Made by a program: the position numbers and the translations under genes
Shown: in pieces, positions 1 to 9,700 of the stretch
Numbering within the stretch: the first letter of the stretch is position 1
Layout of the letters: each line of letters opens with the position of its first letter
Notes under the pieces: generated by a model
Databases searched by the model: none
Seen by the model: only the letters and a program-made list of their open reading frames with translations
Told to the model about the DNA's origin: nothing
From: VMCP01 sp964415065
GTDB taxonomy: Bacteria > Bacteroidota > Bacteroidia > NS11-12g > UBA955
DNA length: 29,849 bases
Direction of reading: 5' to 3'
NCBI GenBank assembly: GCA_964415065.1
Contig: CAYPYX010000023.1
Location: 1-29,849 of the forward strand

Positions 1-1547
1 TTATAGGTGGAGGTCCTGCTGGGTTAACAGCGGGACTTTCTTTTTTGCAAAAATCCACTGATTTGGAGATCATTATTCTTGAATCAGAGCAACAATTGGG
101 AGGATTATCGCGAACTCATTTATACAAAGGGAACCGAATGGATATTGGAGGACATCGGTTTTTCTCGAAAAGTGATGAAGTGATGCAATGGTGGTTAGAT
201 ATTATGCCTATTAGTGGCTTATCTGAGTTGTCATCCCCCGAAAAACAAGAAAAAATAAAGATTAATTACCAAGGTCAGTTTAGGGAAATCGACATGACAA
301 AAGGGCTCGATGATGGAGGTGCCAAAATGTTGGTAAGAAATCGATTATCTAGAATATACTACTTACGTAAATTCTTTAAATATCCCATAAATTTAAGTTG
401 GCAAACTTTACAAAATTTAGGAATAGTTCGAGTTTTACGCGTTGGAGTATCGTATTTATGGGCTCGATTGTTTCCCATTAAACCAGAAAAAAACTTGGAA
501 GAGTTTTTTATCAATCGGTTTGGTAAAGAATTATATAAAACGTTTTTCAAGTCCTATACTGAAAAAGTTTGGGGCGTAAAATGCAGTGATATTTCGGCTG
601 AATGGGGTGCACAAAGAATAAAGGGTTTGAGCATTACTGAGGCAATTAAACATGCATTGTTAAAAAAGAAGAGAACTGATGATGTTTCTCAAAAAAACAT
701 AGAAACAAGTTTAATAGAGCGTTTTTTATATCCCGAATTAGGACCGGGCCAAATGTGGGAGTTGGTTGGACAGAAAATTGAAGAAAAGGGGGGGGCTATA
801 CATTTGGGTGTTACTGTAAATTCAATTGAATTAGATAGAAATTCTGTAAAGGCTGTTGAATACATTGATTCAACGGGTCAAGTTAGTCGCATTACTGATA
901 TTGATTACTTGGTAAGTAGTATGCCTATTCAAGAGTTGATTCGCAACATGAAAGGAGTTGAAATTCCTGTTGAAGTGAAAACTGTATCGGAAGGTTTGAT
1001 TTATCGCGATTTTATAACTGTAGGTTTACTTATTAGTAAATTCAAAAATAACATGGAATTGAAGGACAATTGGATTTACATACAGGAGTCGGATGTTCGG
1101 GTTGGACGGTTGCAGATTTTCAATAATTGGAGTCCTAAATTGGTAGAAAATGCAAATACGTATTGGGTAGGATTGGAGTATTTTTGTCAACAAAACGATG
1201 ATTTGTGGAATAAATCCGACGAGGAAATGGTTGAATTTGCTCGAAGCGAGATGGTAAAATTGAATTTGGTAGATGAGCAAGATGTGCTGGATGGTACGTC
1301 TTTGCGGGTCCCTAAAACGTATCCAGCATATTTTGGAAGTTACGATCAATTTGGAGTAGTTATGAATTTTTTAGATGGGATTAATAATTTATTTCCCATT
1401 GGGAGAAATGGTATGCACCGATATAACAATCAGGATCATAGCATGTTGACAGCATTCAGAACAGTAGAATGTATTTTAGATGGTACGGTGAAAAAATCGA
1501 GTATTTGGGAAATAAATACGGAGATGGAATATCACGAAGAAAAATAA
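1..1547 (+). CDS. FAD-dependent oxidoreductase, HemY / UDP-galactopyranose mutase-like (5' partial)
   Basis: The reading frame is open from the left edge (first full codon at base 3) and starts with IGGGPAGLTAG, the dinucleotide-binding motif that holds the FAD ADP moiety in Rossmann-type flavoproteins. Only a few N-terminal residues should therefore be missing; the TTG at 45 is internal, not the start. GGLSRT and DIGGHRFFSK follow, the usual second flavin contacts of the amine-oxidase/HemY superfamily. The middle part has YTEKVWG, and the C-terminal part has FPIGRNGMHRYNNQDHSM, which resembles the FAD-contacting tail of UDP-galactopyranose mutase-like proteins. Known relatives (COG1232-type) often sit among polysaccharide genes, but the true substrate cannot be read from sequence. 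It ends 18 bp before folA and is probably co-transcribed with it. The family call is firm; the reaction is unknown. Confidence 0.8.
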   Translation, partial: IGGGPAGLTAGLSFLQKSTDLEIIILESEQQLGGLSRTHLYKGNRMDIGGHRFFSKSDEVMQWWLDIMPISGLSELSSPEKQEKIKINYQGQFREIDMTKGLDDGGAKMLVRNRLSRIYYLRKFFKYPINLSWQTLQNLGIVRVLRVGVSYLWARLFPIKPEKNLEEFFINRFGKELYKTFFKSYTEKVWGVKCSDISAEWGAQRIKGLSITEAIKHALLKKKRTDDVSQKNIETSLIERFLYPELGPGQMWELVGQKIEEKGGAIHLGVTVNSIELDRNSVKAVEYIDSTGQVSRITDIDYLVSSMPIQELIRNMKGVEIPVEVKTVSEGLIYRDFITVGLLISKFKNNMELKDNWIYIQESDVRVGRLQIFNNWSPKLVENANTYWVGLEYFCQQNDDLWNKSDEEMVEFARSEMVKLNLVDEQDVLDGTSLRVPKTYPAYFGSYDQFGVVMNFLDGINNLFPIGRNGMHRYNNQDHSMLTAFRTVECILDGTVKKSSIWEINTEMEYHEEK

Positions 1548-1565
1548 TTTAATAATAGAATTAGC

Positions 1566-2048
1566 ATGATTACATTAATTGCTGCCATTGGAAAAAATAG
1601 GGAATTGGGCGCATCGAATGATTTGATGTGGCACTTACCAGATGATTTTAAATGGTTCGTTAAGCAAACCAAAAACAAAGCAGTAATCATGGGAAGAAAC
1701 ACCATGGTCAGTCTTGGAAAGCCATTAAAAAACCGATTGAACATTGTACTCACTAGAACCGATATACCCTTGATAGACGGATTTGTAAAAGCTTCTAATT
1801 GGGAAGATGCGTTACAAATGGCACAAGGATTTGGAGAAGAAATTATGATTATTGGTGGTGCCCAAATTTATCACCAAGCCATAGAATTTGCAGATCGTTT
1901 GGTTCTTACGTTAGTGGATGCTTCATTTCCTGAGGCGGATGTATTTTTCCCACAAGTCAATGAACAATGGAAACCTGTGTTTAATGAATTTCACGAGAAG
2001 GATGATTTACATGCTTTTAGTTTTAACTTTGTTATTTACGAAAAATGA
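1566..2048 (+). CDS. folA: Dihydrofolate reductase
   Basis: Reduces 7,8-dihydrofolate to tetrahydrofolate with NADPH in the cytoplasm. The 160-residue length is normal for bacterial FolA. The N-terminus MITLIAAIGKNRELG aligns with the E. coli enzyme without gaps, and LPDDFKWF carries the catalytic acid as Asp27. VIMGRNT and the later IIGGAQIY are the NADPH-binding segments. The residue matching E. coli Pro21 is Met here, within the Met20-loop region; I read this as family variation rather than loss of function. The ATG at 1566 begins exactly where the family begins. The stop TGA overlaps the next ATG by 4 bp (ATGA at 2045-2048), so translation is likely coupled to nadK. Confidence 0.96.
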   Translation: MITLIAAIGKNRELGASNDLMWHLPDDFKWFVKQTKNKAVIMGRNTMVSLGKPLKNRLNIVLTRTDIPLIDGFVKASNWEDALQMAQGFGEEIMIIGGAQIYHQAIEFADRLVLTLVDASFPEADVFFPQVNEQWKPVFNEFHEKDDLHAFSFNFVIYEK

Positions 2049-2926
2049 AAGCAGGAGTATTTGCAAAATCGTTGATTGATCCAAAACACCGACATGCAAT
2101 GACTGAATTGCTTGAGGTGTTAAAGAAACGCGGACATGATATTTATTGTACTCCTTCTCTGGAGGATTTCATCCACATGAATTTAGAAGGAATCAGTCCT
2201 AGGGTTTTTGATAATTTCTCAAAAGGAGATGACGAGATAGATTTTTTATGTTCAGTGGGTGGCGATGGAACTATTCTTGAGACCGTATCCATTGTGCGTG
2301 ATAGTGGGATTCCTGTTCTAGCCATCAATACAGGAAGATTAGGCTTTTTAGCTGGTATTGGTTCATCTGAAATTGAAGAAGCCATTATTGCCATTGAAGC
2401 GGGTCAATACTTCTTAGAAGCAAGATCAATACTTAATTTGGAGACGAGTTCCGATGTTTTTGATTTCAATTATGCTTTGAATGATTTCGTGATTCACAAG
2501 AAAGAGACTTCGAGCATGATTGTGGTGCATACTTATCTGAATGGTGAGTTCTTAAATAGTTATTGGAGCGATGGTTTAATCGTTTCTACACCAACAGGTT
2601 CAACGGGGTACTCATTGAGTTGCGGTGGGCCGATTATTTCACCCAAATCAGATTCTTTTGTTATTACACCGATTGCACCCCATAATTTAAATGTTCGACC
2701 AATTGTAATTAGCGACGATGTTGTAATTTCCTTTGAAATTGAGGGAAGAGCAAGCAGTTATTTGGCATCGTTGGATTCTCGAAGTCAAAGCATCACTAAC
2801 GATGTACATATGGCCGTTCGCAAGGCTGATTTTTATTTAAATATTATTCGAATGAATGATGAAAATTTCTTGAATACGTTGCGTAACAAACTTAATTGGG
2901 GTTATGATAAGCGAACTGAATTTTAA
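2045..2926 (+). CDS. nadK: NAD kinase
   Basis: Phosphorylates NAD to NADP using ATP or polyphosphate and sets the cell's NADP(H) pool. The 293-residue product has the invariant GGDG motif at about residues 72-75 (SVGGDGTILE), followed by GRLGFLAGI, the NDFVIHK segment and the glycine-rich STPTGSTGYSLSCGGP segment that builds the active site. All landmarks occur in the expected order and at the usual spacing. The start overlaps the folA stop by 4 bp, and the next gene begins 6 bp after the stop, so this is the middle of a compact operon. Its product NADP, once reduced, is the cofactor of the FolA encoded just upstream; that functional link is an inference. Confidence 0.96.
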   Translation: MKAGVFAKSLIDPKHRHAMTELLEVLKKRGHDIYCTPSLEDFIHMNLEGISPRVFDNFSKGDDEIDFLCSVGGDGTILETVSIVRDSGIPVLAINTGRLGFLAGIGSSEIEEAIIAIEAGQYFLEARSILNLETSSDVFDFNYALNDFVIHKKETSSMIVVHTYLNGEFLNSYWSDGLIVSTPTGSTGYSLSCGGPIISPKSDSFVITPIAPHNLNVRPIVISDDVVISFEIEGRASSYLASLDSRSQSITNDVHMAVRKADFYLNIIRMNDENFLNTLRNKLNWGYDKRTEF

Positions 2927-2932
2927 TGGTGT

Positions 2933-4066
2933 ATGAAATTACTATTTAACTTTTTCTTATTAAGTATTTGCGTCAATATTAGTGCTCAAATACCGAGTTT
3001 TGACGGGATTGATCGCTTAGATGTGGCTTCTTGGAATGTAGAGTGGTTGGGAAGTTCTAGTAACGGTCCATCTAATGATGCAACTCAAATGAACAATGTT
3101 ACTAAGTTAATAAACGATACCAAGATAGATATCATTGGTTTATGTGAAGTGAGTTCCTCTTCAGCATGGACCGAGCTATTGAGCAAATGTCCGCAGTATT
3201 CTGGTAGTATTTCGACTTGGGATCAGACACAAAAAACGGCCGTATTATTTAAAAAATCGGAGTTTAAATTAGCTTATAGCAAACATATACTTTCCGATTA
3301 CAGTTACGATTTTGCTAGTGGACGATTGCCTTTGGAAGTTGGATTAGTCCCATTGAATAGCAATTATTCGTTTGATACTTTGAGGATTTGGGTACTTCAC
3401 CTCAAGGCGAATACGGGTTCTTCTTCCCAAAAAGTAGAAGCGTATAATCGCAGGTACAGCGCTAGTATGGTACTGAAGTCGTATATCCAAAAGCTAGGTA
3501 CTGGAAAAGCGGGTTTGATATTAGGAGATTGGAATGATGATTTCGACGTGAGTATCCTAAGTGGTTATGCAACTCCATTTGCCAATTGGACTAAAGACAC
3601 TCAGTATTTGGTTGCAACATTACCTTTGTCAAAGGCCAAACAAAAATCTACGGTGAGTTATACCGAAATGATTGATCATATTGTTGCATTGCCTGCACTA
3701 AAATCGAATTGTTTGGAGGATTCAGTTTTAGTGATTAATCCCAGCCCATGGATATCCAGTTATGGCAGTACAACAAGTGATCACTATCCTGTGTTTGCAC
3801 GATTTGATTTTACTCAGAAATTCAATTCTGTTAATTCGCATGAGGGTAATTATCGTAGAGTTTACTGCGAGGAAAATGGTAAGATCATTTTGATGGGATT
3901 CGACTTAAGTAAAATTGAACGATTGGAGCAGTATGATTTTACGGGTAAATTGCTCAAAACAGAAACCAATAAAATTGTATTTGAACAGATTGAGATGGTT
4001 CAGTCATTAGTGATACTTAAAGTCTATTTGGATGGAAAAGTACTCACTTATAAACTGTTAAAATAA
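2933..4066 (+). CDS. Secreted endonuclease/exonuclease/phosphatase-family protein with T9SS-like C-terminal tail
   Basis: A 377-residue exported protein. Residues 1-19 form a signal peptide (hydrophobic LLFNFFLLSICVN, cleavage near SAQ). The EEP nuclease fold follows: ASWNVEWLG (metal/phosphate Asn35), IIGLCEVSS (metal-binding Glu), ILGDWNDD (Asp/Asn pair), EMIDHIV and TSDHYPVFARF with the catalytic SDH near residue 285. After this domain there is a tail of roughly 75 residues ending KVLTYKLLK, with YDFTGKLLKTE inside. That pattern matches Por secretion tail (type A) domains, which direct Bacteroidetes proteins through the type IX secretion system. I infer a secreted or surface nuclease or phosphodiesterase; the substrate is unknown. 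The gene starts 6 bp after nadK and probably belongs to the same transcript. Confidence 0.83.
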   Translation: MKLLFNFFLLSICVNISAQIPSFDGIDRLDVASWNVEWLGSSSNGPSNDATQMNNVTKLINDTKIDIIGLCEVSSSSAWTELLSKCPQYSGSISTWDQTQKTAVLFKKSEFKLAYSKHILSDYSYDFASGRLPLEVGLVPLNSNYSFDTLRIWVLHLKANTGSSSQKVEAYNRRYSASMVLKSYIQKLGTGKAGLILGDWNDDFDVSILSGYATPFANWTKDTQYLVATLPLSKAKQKSTVSYTEMIDHIVALPALKSNCLEDSVLVINPSPWISSYGSTTSDHYPVFARFDFTQKFNSVNSHEGNYRRVYCEENGKIILMGFDLSKIERLEQYDFTGKLLKTETNKIVFEQIEMVQSLVILKVYLDGKVLTYKLLK

Positions 4067-4071
4067 ATTAG

Positions 4072-4104
4072 TTGAAAATATTTAACTCAAAAACATTAAT
4101 TTAG
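4072..4104 (+). promoter_or_regulatory. Candidate Bacteroidetes promoter for the CBM48-GH13 amylase
   Basis: TTG at 4072-4074 is followed after 22 bp by TAATTTAG at 4097-4104, one base off the Bacteroidetes -7 consensus TAnnTTTG. The ATG at 4111 lies 6 bases beyond, so the transcript would have almost no leader. The one mismatch keeps confidence modest. Confidence 0.4.
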
Positions 4105-4110
4105 TTAGTT

Positions 4111-6648
4111 ATGAAACTTATGAAACTTCTGCTTTTTACTTGGTCCCTGATTACTTGGTGCAATCCTATGTTTGCACAAACCAATATGACGGCTCCATCG
4201 AATGTGAAAGCTGCACTCCCAGTTAGTAATCGTCCTAACATCCCCAAAGACCAAAAAACCAAATTTAACTTTAAACTTTCAGATCCTAAGGGTCAATTTA
4301 ATTCGGTTCGAGTAAAAGGGACATTTAACAATTGGAATGCAGCATCGTTTGAATTAAAAAAGACAGAGGTCGTTGGAGCGAATAAAATTGAATTTGTATG
4401 GACTGGCAGTTGGGACTTGGGCCGTGGGGTTCATCAATATGTTTTTGTGGTGGATGGTAGAGAAATACGCGACCCAAATAATTCAGATAGTGTTGGAAAT
4501 GGGATGGGCGGATTTAATTCAGTTATTCGCAATGTAGTTGAAGATATTAGAATTCAAACACTTTTCGAAGAAAGTCAGTTAGTAGATGTTGAAAACAAGA
4601 AACTTGTTTTTTTGAAGAACGGTCAAATTGTAAGTACAAAGGCTGTACCCAAGGTCTTGGAACTTACCCAATTGAATTCGGTAGTTTGTTTGATTGAATA
4701 TAGTAACCCATCAAGTTTAACAGCTTATGCAGAATTCAAAGGAAGGAAACAAAGTTGCTCTATTTTAACGGGGGCGGCAATGACTGATTTTTTAAAGGTA
4801 CATAATTATTCACTTGAGAATAAAAGAGGTCAAATGTTTGTTCCAACTCTAAATAAAGACGGTAATAGCGGTTTGATTTCAGGTGATGCACAGAACACGC
4901 AATCATCGAAACCAACCCAGCAAGCTTTACTCGTAATTAATTTGGAGCGATTTGGAAAATATAAACAACAAGTTCTCGATTACAGTATTTCTACCACAGG
5001 CGACTTGATTGCGTTTGTATACAATTCAAAAACCAAAAGTGATGAAATCTTAATTCCACTAAATAATGGAATCATCGAGCGAAGTATCAAAGAACACTAT
5101 GACAAGAAAGATCCTCGCACCATGGTGATTTACAATCCCATGATTGATCGATTTTATGATGGAAATCCAGCGAATAATAAGCCACTTTTGTCGGATTCTG
5201 TATTACAACGAGTAGATTATCATGGTGGTGATATAAAGGGTTTAACCAAGAAAATAAAAGAAGGGTATTTTAAAAAATTAGGCATTAATACGATCTGGAT
5301 TTCACCTGTAGTCTTAAATCCACAGGATGCTTGGGGACAATGGAACAAACCAAGGACCAAATTTAGTGGTTACCATGGATATTGGCCAATTTCATCTACT
5401 CAAACGGATCCACGCTTTTGTACTCCGGCTGAGTTGAAAGAATTTATTGATGTTGCTCATAAGAACAATATTCGAGTATTGATGGATTATGTGGCTCATC
5501 ATATTCATCAAAATCATCCGCTGTATAAACAACACCCAGATTGGTTTACTTCATTGTATTTGCCGGATGGTTCGAAGAATACGGAAAAGTGGGATGAACA
5601 TCGTTTAACAACTTGGTTTGATGATTTTTTACCTACGTTTGATTTTTCCAAACCTGAGGTAGTGGAGGCCATGAGCGACAGTGCTTTATTTTGGTTAAGA
5701 AACTACGATATTGATGGATTTCGACATGATGCTACAAAGCACATTCCCAATGAGTTCTGGCTTGCATTGACCAAAAAAATCAAAAAAGAATTCGTACCAC
5801 AAGGTCGAAATATTTATCAGATAGGTGAAACGTATGGAAGTCCTGAATTAATAGCATCGTATTTAGGTCCACAATTGTTGGATGCACAGTTTGATTTCAA
5901 TTTATACGATGCGGCGGTTGCTTCATTCAAATCGGATCAGGCAAATTTTGCACCTTTAGCGGAAACACTTTCGGAAAGTAAACGCTGGTATGGTAATCAC
6001 CATACTATGGGTAATATTACGGGAAATCAAGATCGTCCTCGATTCATTTCTTTGGCGGATGCTTCAATTTCTGAGGGAGAGAATCCCAAGCAAGCAGGTT
6101 GGGACAGAGATATTCAAGTTAGATCTGAAGAGGCGTATAAAAAGCTTCAGAATTTGGCAGCTTTTATGAATTTTATACCTGGAGTTCCCGTAATTTATTA
6201 TGGTGACGAAATAGGAATGCCCGGTGCAAATGATCCAGATAGTCGTAGAGACATGCGGTTTGATTATACCGTTGACGGGACAACGGCATTAACATCCCCC
6301 GAAAAGCAAACAAGAAATACCATCAGTCAGTTAACGAGTATGAGAACGGGTTCTATGGCATTAACATTCGGTGATTGCGTAGTTGAAGTTGCGGAAACCA
6401 ATAAAATAGTTTTGAAGCGCCGTTATTTCGATGAAGAATGGTATTTTATTTCAATGAATGGTACCGAAGACGAATTAAAAGCAGTTTATAGTAGTTTAGG
6501 AGTTACTATTCCTCAAGGTTCGCAAGGTACAGGAGTGGGTTCTCAAGACTTAATTACATCAAAATCTGCTGACAAAACTCCTACTATTATGTATATGAAT
6601 ACGTTGAAATCAGGCAATTTCACAGCAATAATTCGTGTGAATAGATAA
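4111..6648 (+). CDS. Secreted alpha-amylase family glycoside hydrolase (CBM48-like domain plus GH13)
   Basis: An 845-residue exported enzyme predicted to act on alpha-glucans. Signal peptide at 1-23 (cleavage after MFAQ). Residues about 50-145 form a CBM48/glycogen-binding-like domain (VKGTFNNWNAASF, HQYVFVVDGREIRDP). A poorly conserved linker region follows, and the GH13 barrel begins near residue 370 (YHGGDIKGL). Catalytic regions: DYVAHH at 459-464; GFRHDATKH with nucleophile Asp540; IGETYG with acid/base Glu573; GNQDRPRF with transition-state Asp641. Region IV has Gln640 where most GH13 enzymes have His. VIYYGDEIGMPG is the usual segment near the barrel end. There is no lipobox and no type IX tail that I can recognise. 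A strong terminator follows. Hydrolysis of starch or glycogen-like glucan is the likely activity; the exact specificity is open. Confidence 0.9.
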   Translation: MKLMKLLLFTWSLITWCNPMFAQTNMTAPSNVKAALPVSNRPNIPKDQKTKFNFKLSDPKGQFNSVRVKGTFNNWNAASFELKKTEVVGANKIEFVWTGSWDLGRGVHQYVFVVDGREIRDPNNSDSVGNGMGGFNSVIRNVVEDIRIQTLFEESQLVDVENKKLVFLKNGQIVSTKAVPKVLELTQLNSVVCLIEYSNPSSLTAYAEFKGRKQSCSILTGAAMTDFLKVHNYSLENKRGQMFVPTLNKDGNSGLISGDAQNTQSSKPTQQALLVINLERFGKYKQQVLDYSISTTGDLIAFVYNSKTKSDEILIPLNNGIIERSIKEHYDKKDPRTMVIYNPMIDRFYDGNPANNKPLLSDSVLQRVDYHGGDIKGLTKKIKEGYFKKLGINTIWISPVVLNPQDAWGQWNKPRTKFSGYHGYWPISSTQTDPRFCTPAELKEFIDVAHKNNIRVLMDYVAHHIHQNHPLYKQHPDWFTSLYLPDGSKNTEKWDEHRLTTWFDDFLPTFDFSKPEVVEAMSDSALFWLRNYDIDGFRHDATKHIPNEFWLALTKKIKKEFVPQGRNIYQIGETYGSPELIASYLGPQLLDAQFDFNLYDAAVASFKSDQANFAPLAETLSESKRWYGNHHTMGNITGNQDRPRFISLADASISEGENPKQAGWDRDIQVRSEEAYKKLQNLAAFMNFIPGVPVIYYGDEIGMPGANDPDSRRDMRFDYTVDGTTALTSPEKQTRNTISQLTSMRTGSMALTFGDCVVEVAETNKIVLKRRYFDEEWYFISMNGTEDELKAVYSSLGVTIPQGSQGTGVGSQDLITSKSADKTPTIMYMNTLKSGNFTAIIRVNR

Positions 6649-6673
6649 GAAAAACCATAAAGGATTTAATGGG

Positions 6674-6708
6674 AAAGGCGTAGCAATCGGATTGTTACGC
6701 CTTTTTTT
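6674..6708 (+). terminator. Rho-independent terminator after the amylase
   Basis: A 14-bp stem pairs 6674-6687 with 6691-6704, with one G-T wobble and a 3-base loop, and runs directly into T residues to 6708. It lies 25 bp after the amylase stop and 66 bp before the end of the convergent OmpA gene. Nothing else was seen in 6649-6774. Confidence 0.85.
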
Positions 6709-6774
6709 ATTAATGCTTTGATCGTGGAACTTTAAATTTTAGAGACTTCCATCTTCTCTGAAGAGTAATGGGAG

Positions 6775-9700
6775 TTACTTTCTTTTATTAATATTGTTCT
6801 GATCAATATCTACGTCGATTTCAATACCGAAGTCACGAGGATCATTCGCAAAACGAACGGTTGTTCTCCGGTTTTGACGGTGTTGATATTCTTCACATTT
6901 CACATGAGGAACTCCTTCAATGTAAGTGAGTTCATTGGGCTCATATTCTGAATAAAGAGTACCAGAAACATTACCATCATCATCGAGGTCTAGAAACATT
7001 TTCTTGGTTTTTCCGGGGATGTAAGGTGTGTATGAAGTGGCACTGTTATCTTCACAAGCACACTCGTTAATGGTTTGATGTTCCCCATAACCAACTGCAA
7101 CTATGCGTTTAGGATCAATTTTGCATACTCGGATTAGATAGTCTACAGCAGAATCAGCACGTCTTTTGGATAAGCGTTCATTATAATCATAAGGCATTCT
7201 ACAATCAGTATGTGAACCTAATTCTACAATGAGTTTAGGATATTTATTTAAAATTCTCACGGCGAAACTATCTAAGACACGCTGAGCATCAGGACGAATG
7301 ATTGCTTTGTCTAAATCATAGAAAATAGGCAGTGCATAAGCTTTTAATGTAGCTTCTTCAATTTTAAAGTTATTGATATCGGTGTATTGGTAACGGAATT
7401 CCTCAACCTGTTCTCTAATGTGACCTTTACCACCTTTTCTCAAACGTTCATAGTATTTAGATTGACTTGCATTGGTATTGTTTTTATCTTTTTCAAGGTC
7501 AATCTTAATACCAAACTTAGCTGGATCTTGAGTAAATCGCACGGTAGTTCTCCGGTTTTGGCGATGTTGAAATTCCTCACATTTTACAAAAGGCTCATTG
7601 TCGAAATACACGATCTCGCTGGGTTTATAGTCTTGATAGATAGTACCAATAACATTTCCTTCATCATCTAAATCAACCAACATTTTTCGCGTTCTACCTT
7701 CGATGTATGGCGTATATTCTACTGCTAATGCGTCTTCACAGTGACATTCGTTCAAAAGATTTTCCTCACCATATCCCTTAGCAATAATTCTATCTGGGCC
7801 GATTTTCCATACACGTTTTAAATAGGCAACTGCTGAATCTGCGCGACGTTTTGAGAGTCGTTCATTGTAGTCAAAAGGCATACGGCAGTCGGTATGTGAA
7901 CCCAATTCGCAAATTAAGAATGGATATTTAAGCATTATTTTGATTGCAAAAGTATCGAGTACTCGTTGTGCATCAGGTCGAATTACTGCTTTATCTAAGT
8001 CGTAGAAAATGGGAAGGGTATAGATTTCTGAATATGCTTTTTCGATTTCAAACTGATCAATATCAATACCTTTGGCCATCACTCCTTCATCCATTTCAGG
8101 TTCGATGATCAAAGGAGTATATGGTTTGTCGATACATATATTGTAGAAACTGGTGTCAATTCTCAATGTAGTTCTAACACTCTGTTTGTGTTGTTTGTCG
8201 TTACATGCTACATAAGGATTGCCATCGATTATTCGTATTTCTCTAGGAGTGTAATCTGTTAAATAAGTTTTAGAGGCATTGCCTCGAGCATCGAATTCAG
8301 TTTCAAGCTTTTGAGTTAGGCCTGAAATGTAGGGAGTGTAAGCATTGATTTCCGTTCCTTCACAATTGCAGTTATTGATCAAATAATTTTCGCCATAACC
8401 TTTTGCAACAATTCTGTTCGAGTCAATTTTATGTGCATTGAAAAGGTACATGCGAATTTCATCAGCACGTTTTTGGGAAACTTGATCGTTGTAGGATTTG
8501 CTTTGTCGACAATCCGTATGTGTACCAACCTCCAGCACAAATTGGGAATTGGGAATTAGGAAATTCTTAGCAAATGAATCTAACACTAGTTTAGTTTTAT
8601 CATTTAAAAATGTGTTAGATCGATCGAAAGTTAGAGGTAAGTCAAAAATTCCTTGAGTAGCAGATTGGTTTGTAAGTTGATAATAGGATAGTGAGCCCAG
8701 TTCAAAATGGTCTCTACAATTTTTAGGTTGTGGGACTAAAGTATCTAAGGGACGATCACAGGTATCTTTTATACGAGCAAAATGACGAAGTTTGCGTTTA
8801 AATCTGAGAGTAATTCGATTGTTTTGACGTTTTTGAAAATCATCACATTTGATATACAGCTTTCCACCAAATGTATCGATTTCAGAAGGTTCATATTCGG
8901 TATACATATTCCCGATAAACTGTCCTAATCTATTAAAGTTCGGTGTTTGCTTTAAAGTAACACCGGGATAATAAGGTGTATAACCTACCACATCACCGCC
9001 TTCACAGTTGCAATGATTTATAGGAGTAAATTCACCATAGCCTTTTGGAATCATTCTGGAAGTATCCAATCCATATTCCATTTGCATAAAACGGGCAATG
9101 GAATCGGCTCTTCTTTGTGTTAATTGAAGGTTGTATAGTGATCGACCGTCGCACTCGGTATGCGAACCTATTTCTACCATGAGGTCAGTTCGTTTACTTA
9201 AAATTCCAACCAGGTAGTACTTAAGTTTTTCTTTGATATCTGTATTGAGCATTACCTGATCTTTCTCGTAAGCAACGGGAAGGTAGAAGGTAGTGTTGGT
9301 AGCACGTTCATCATTGAAGGAATCCAAAGGCAAGGGATTTGCACAAATGGGTTGGCTCGGTTTAGGATCGATATAAATGGTATCAACAATAATTTCAACT
9401 GTTGAATCTCTACGTTCCCATTCTAAAACACAAGGCAAACTTCGATCAACATTGTTGTAAATGCCGTCTCCATTTCTATCTTTTTTGACTAATGGAATTT
9501 CATAGTAGATTTGAAATGTGGGTCCTAAGGTAAACGAATAACCTAATTCCCATTGAATGGGTCGAGATCTAGCGATGTAGCCGATACCCATTTCTTTACG
9601 TAAACCATTTAATGGATTAACTGTATTTTGTGGACGTAGAATTCCTTTTTCAAAAATTCCCACACCAGCCCAAACACGGAATAAACAACTCAATTGGTAG

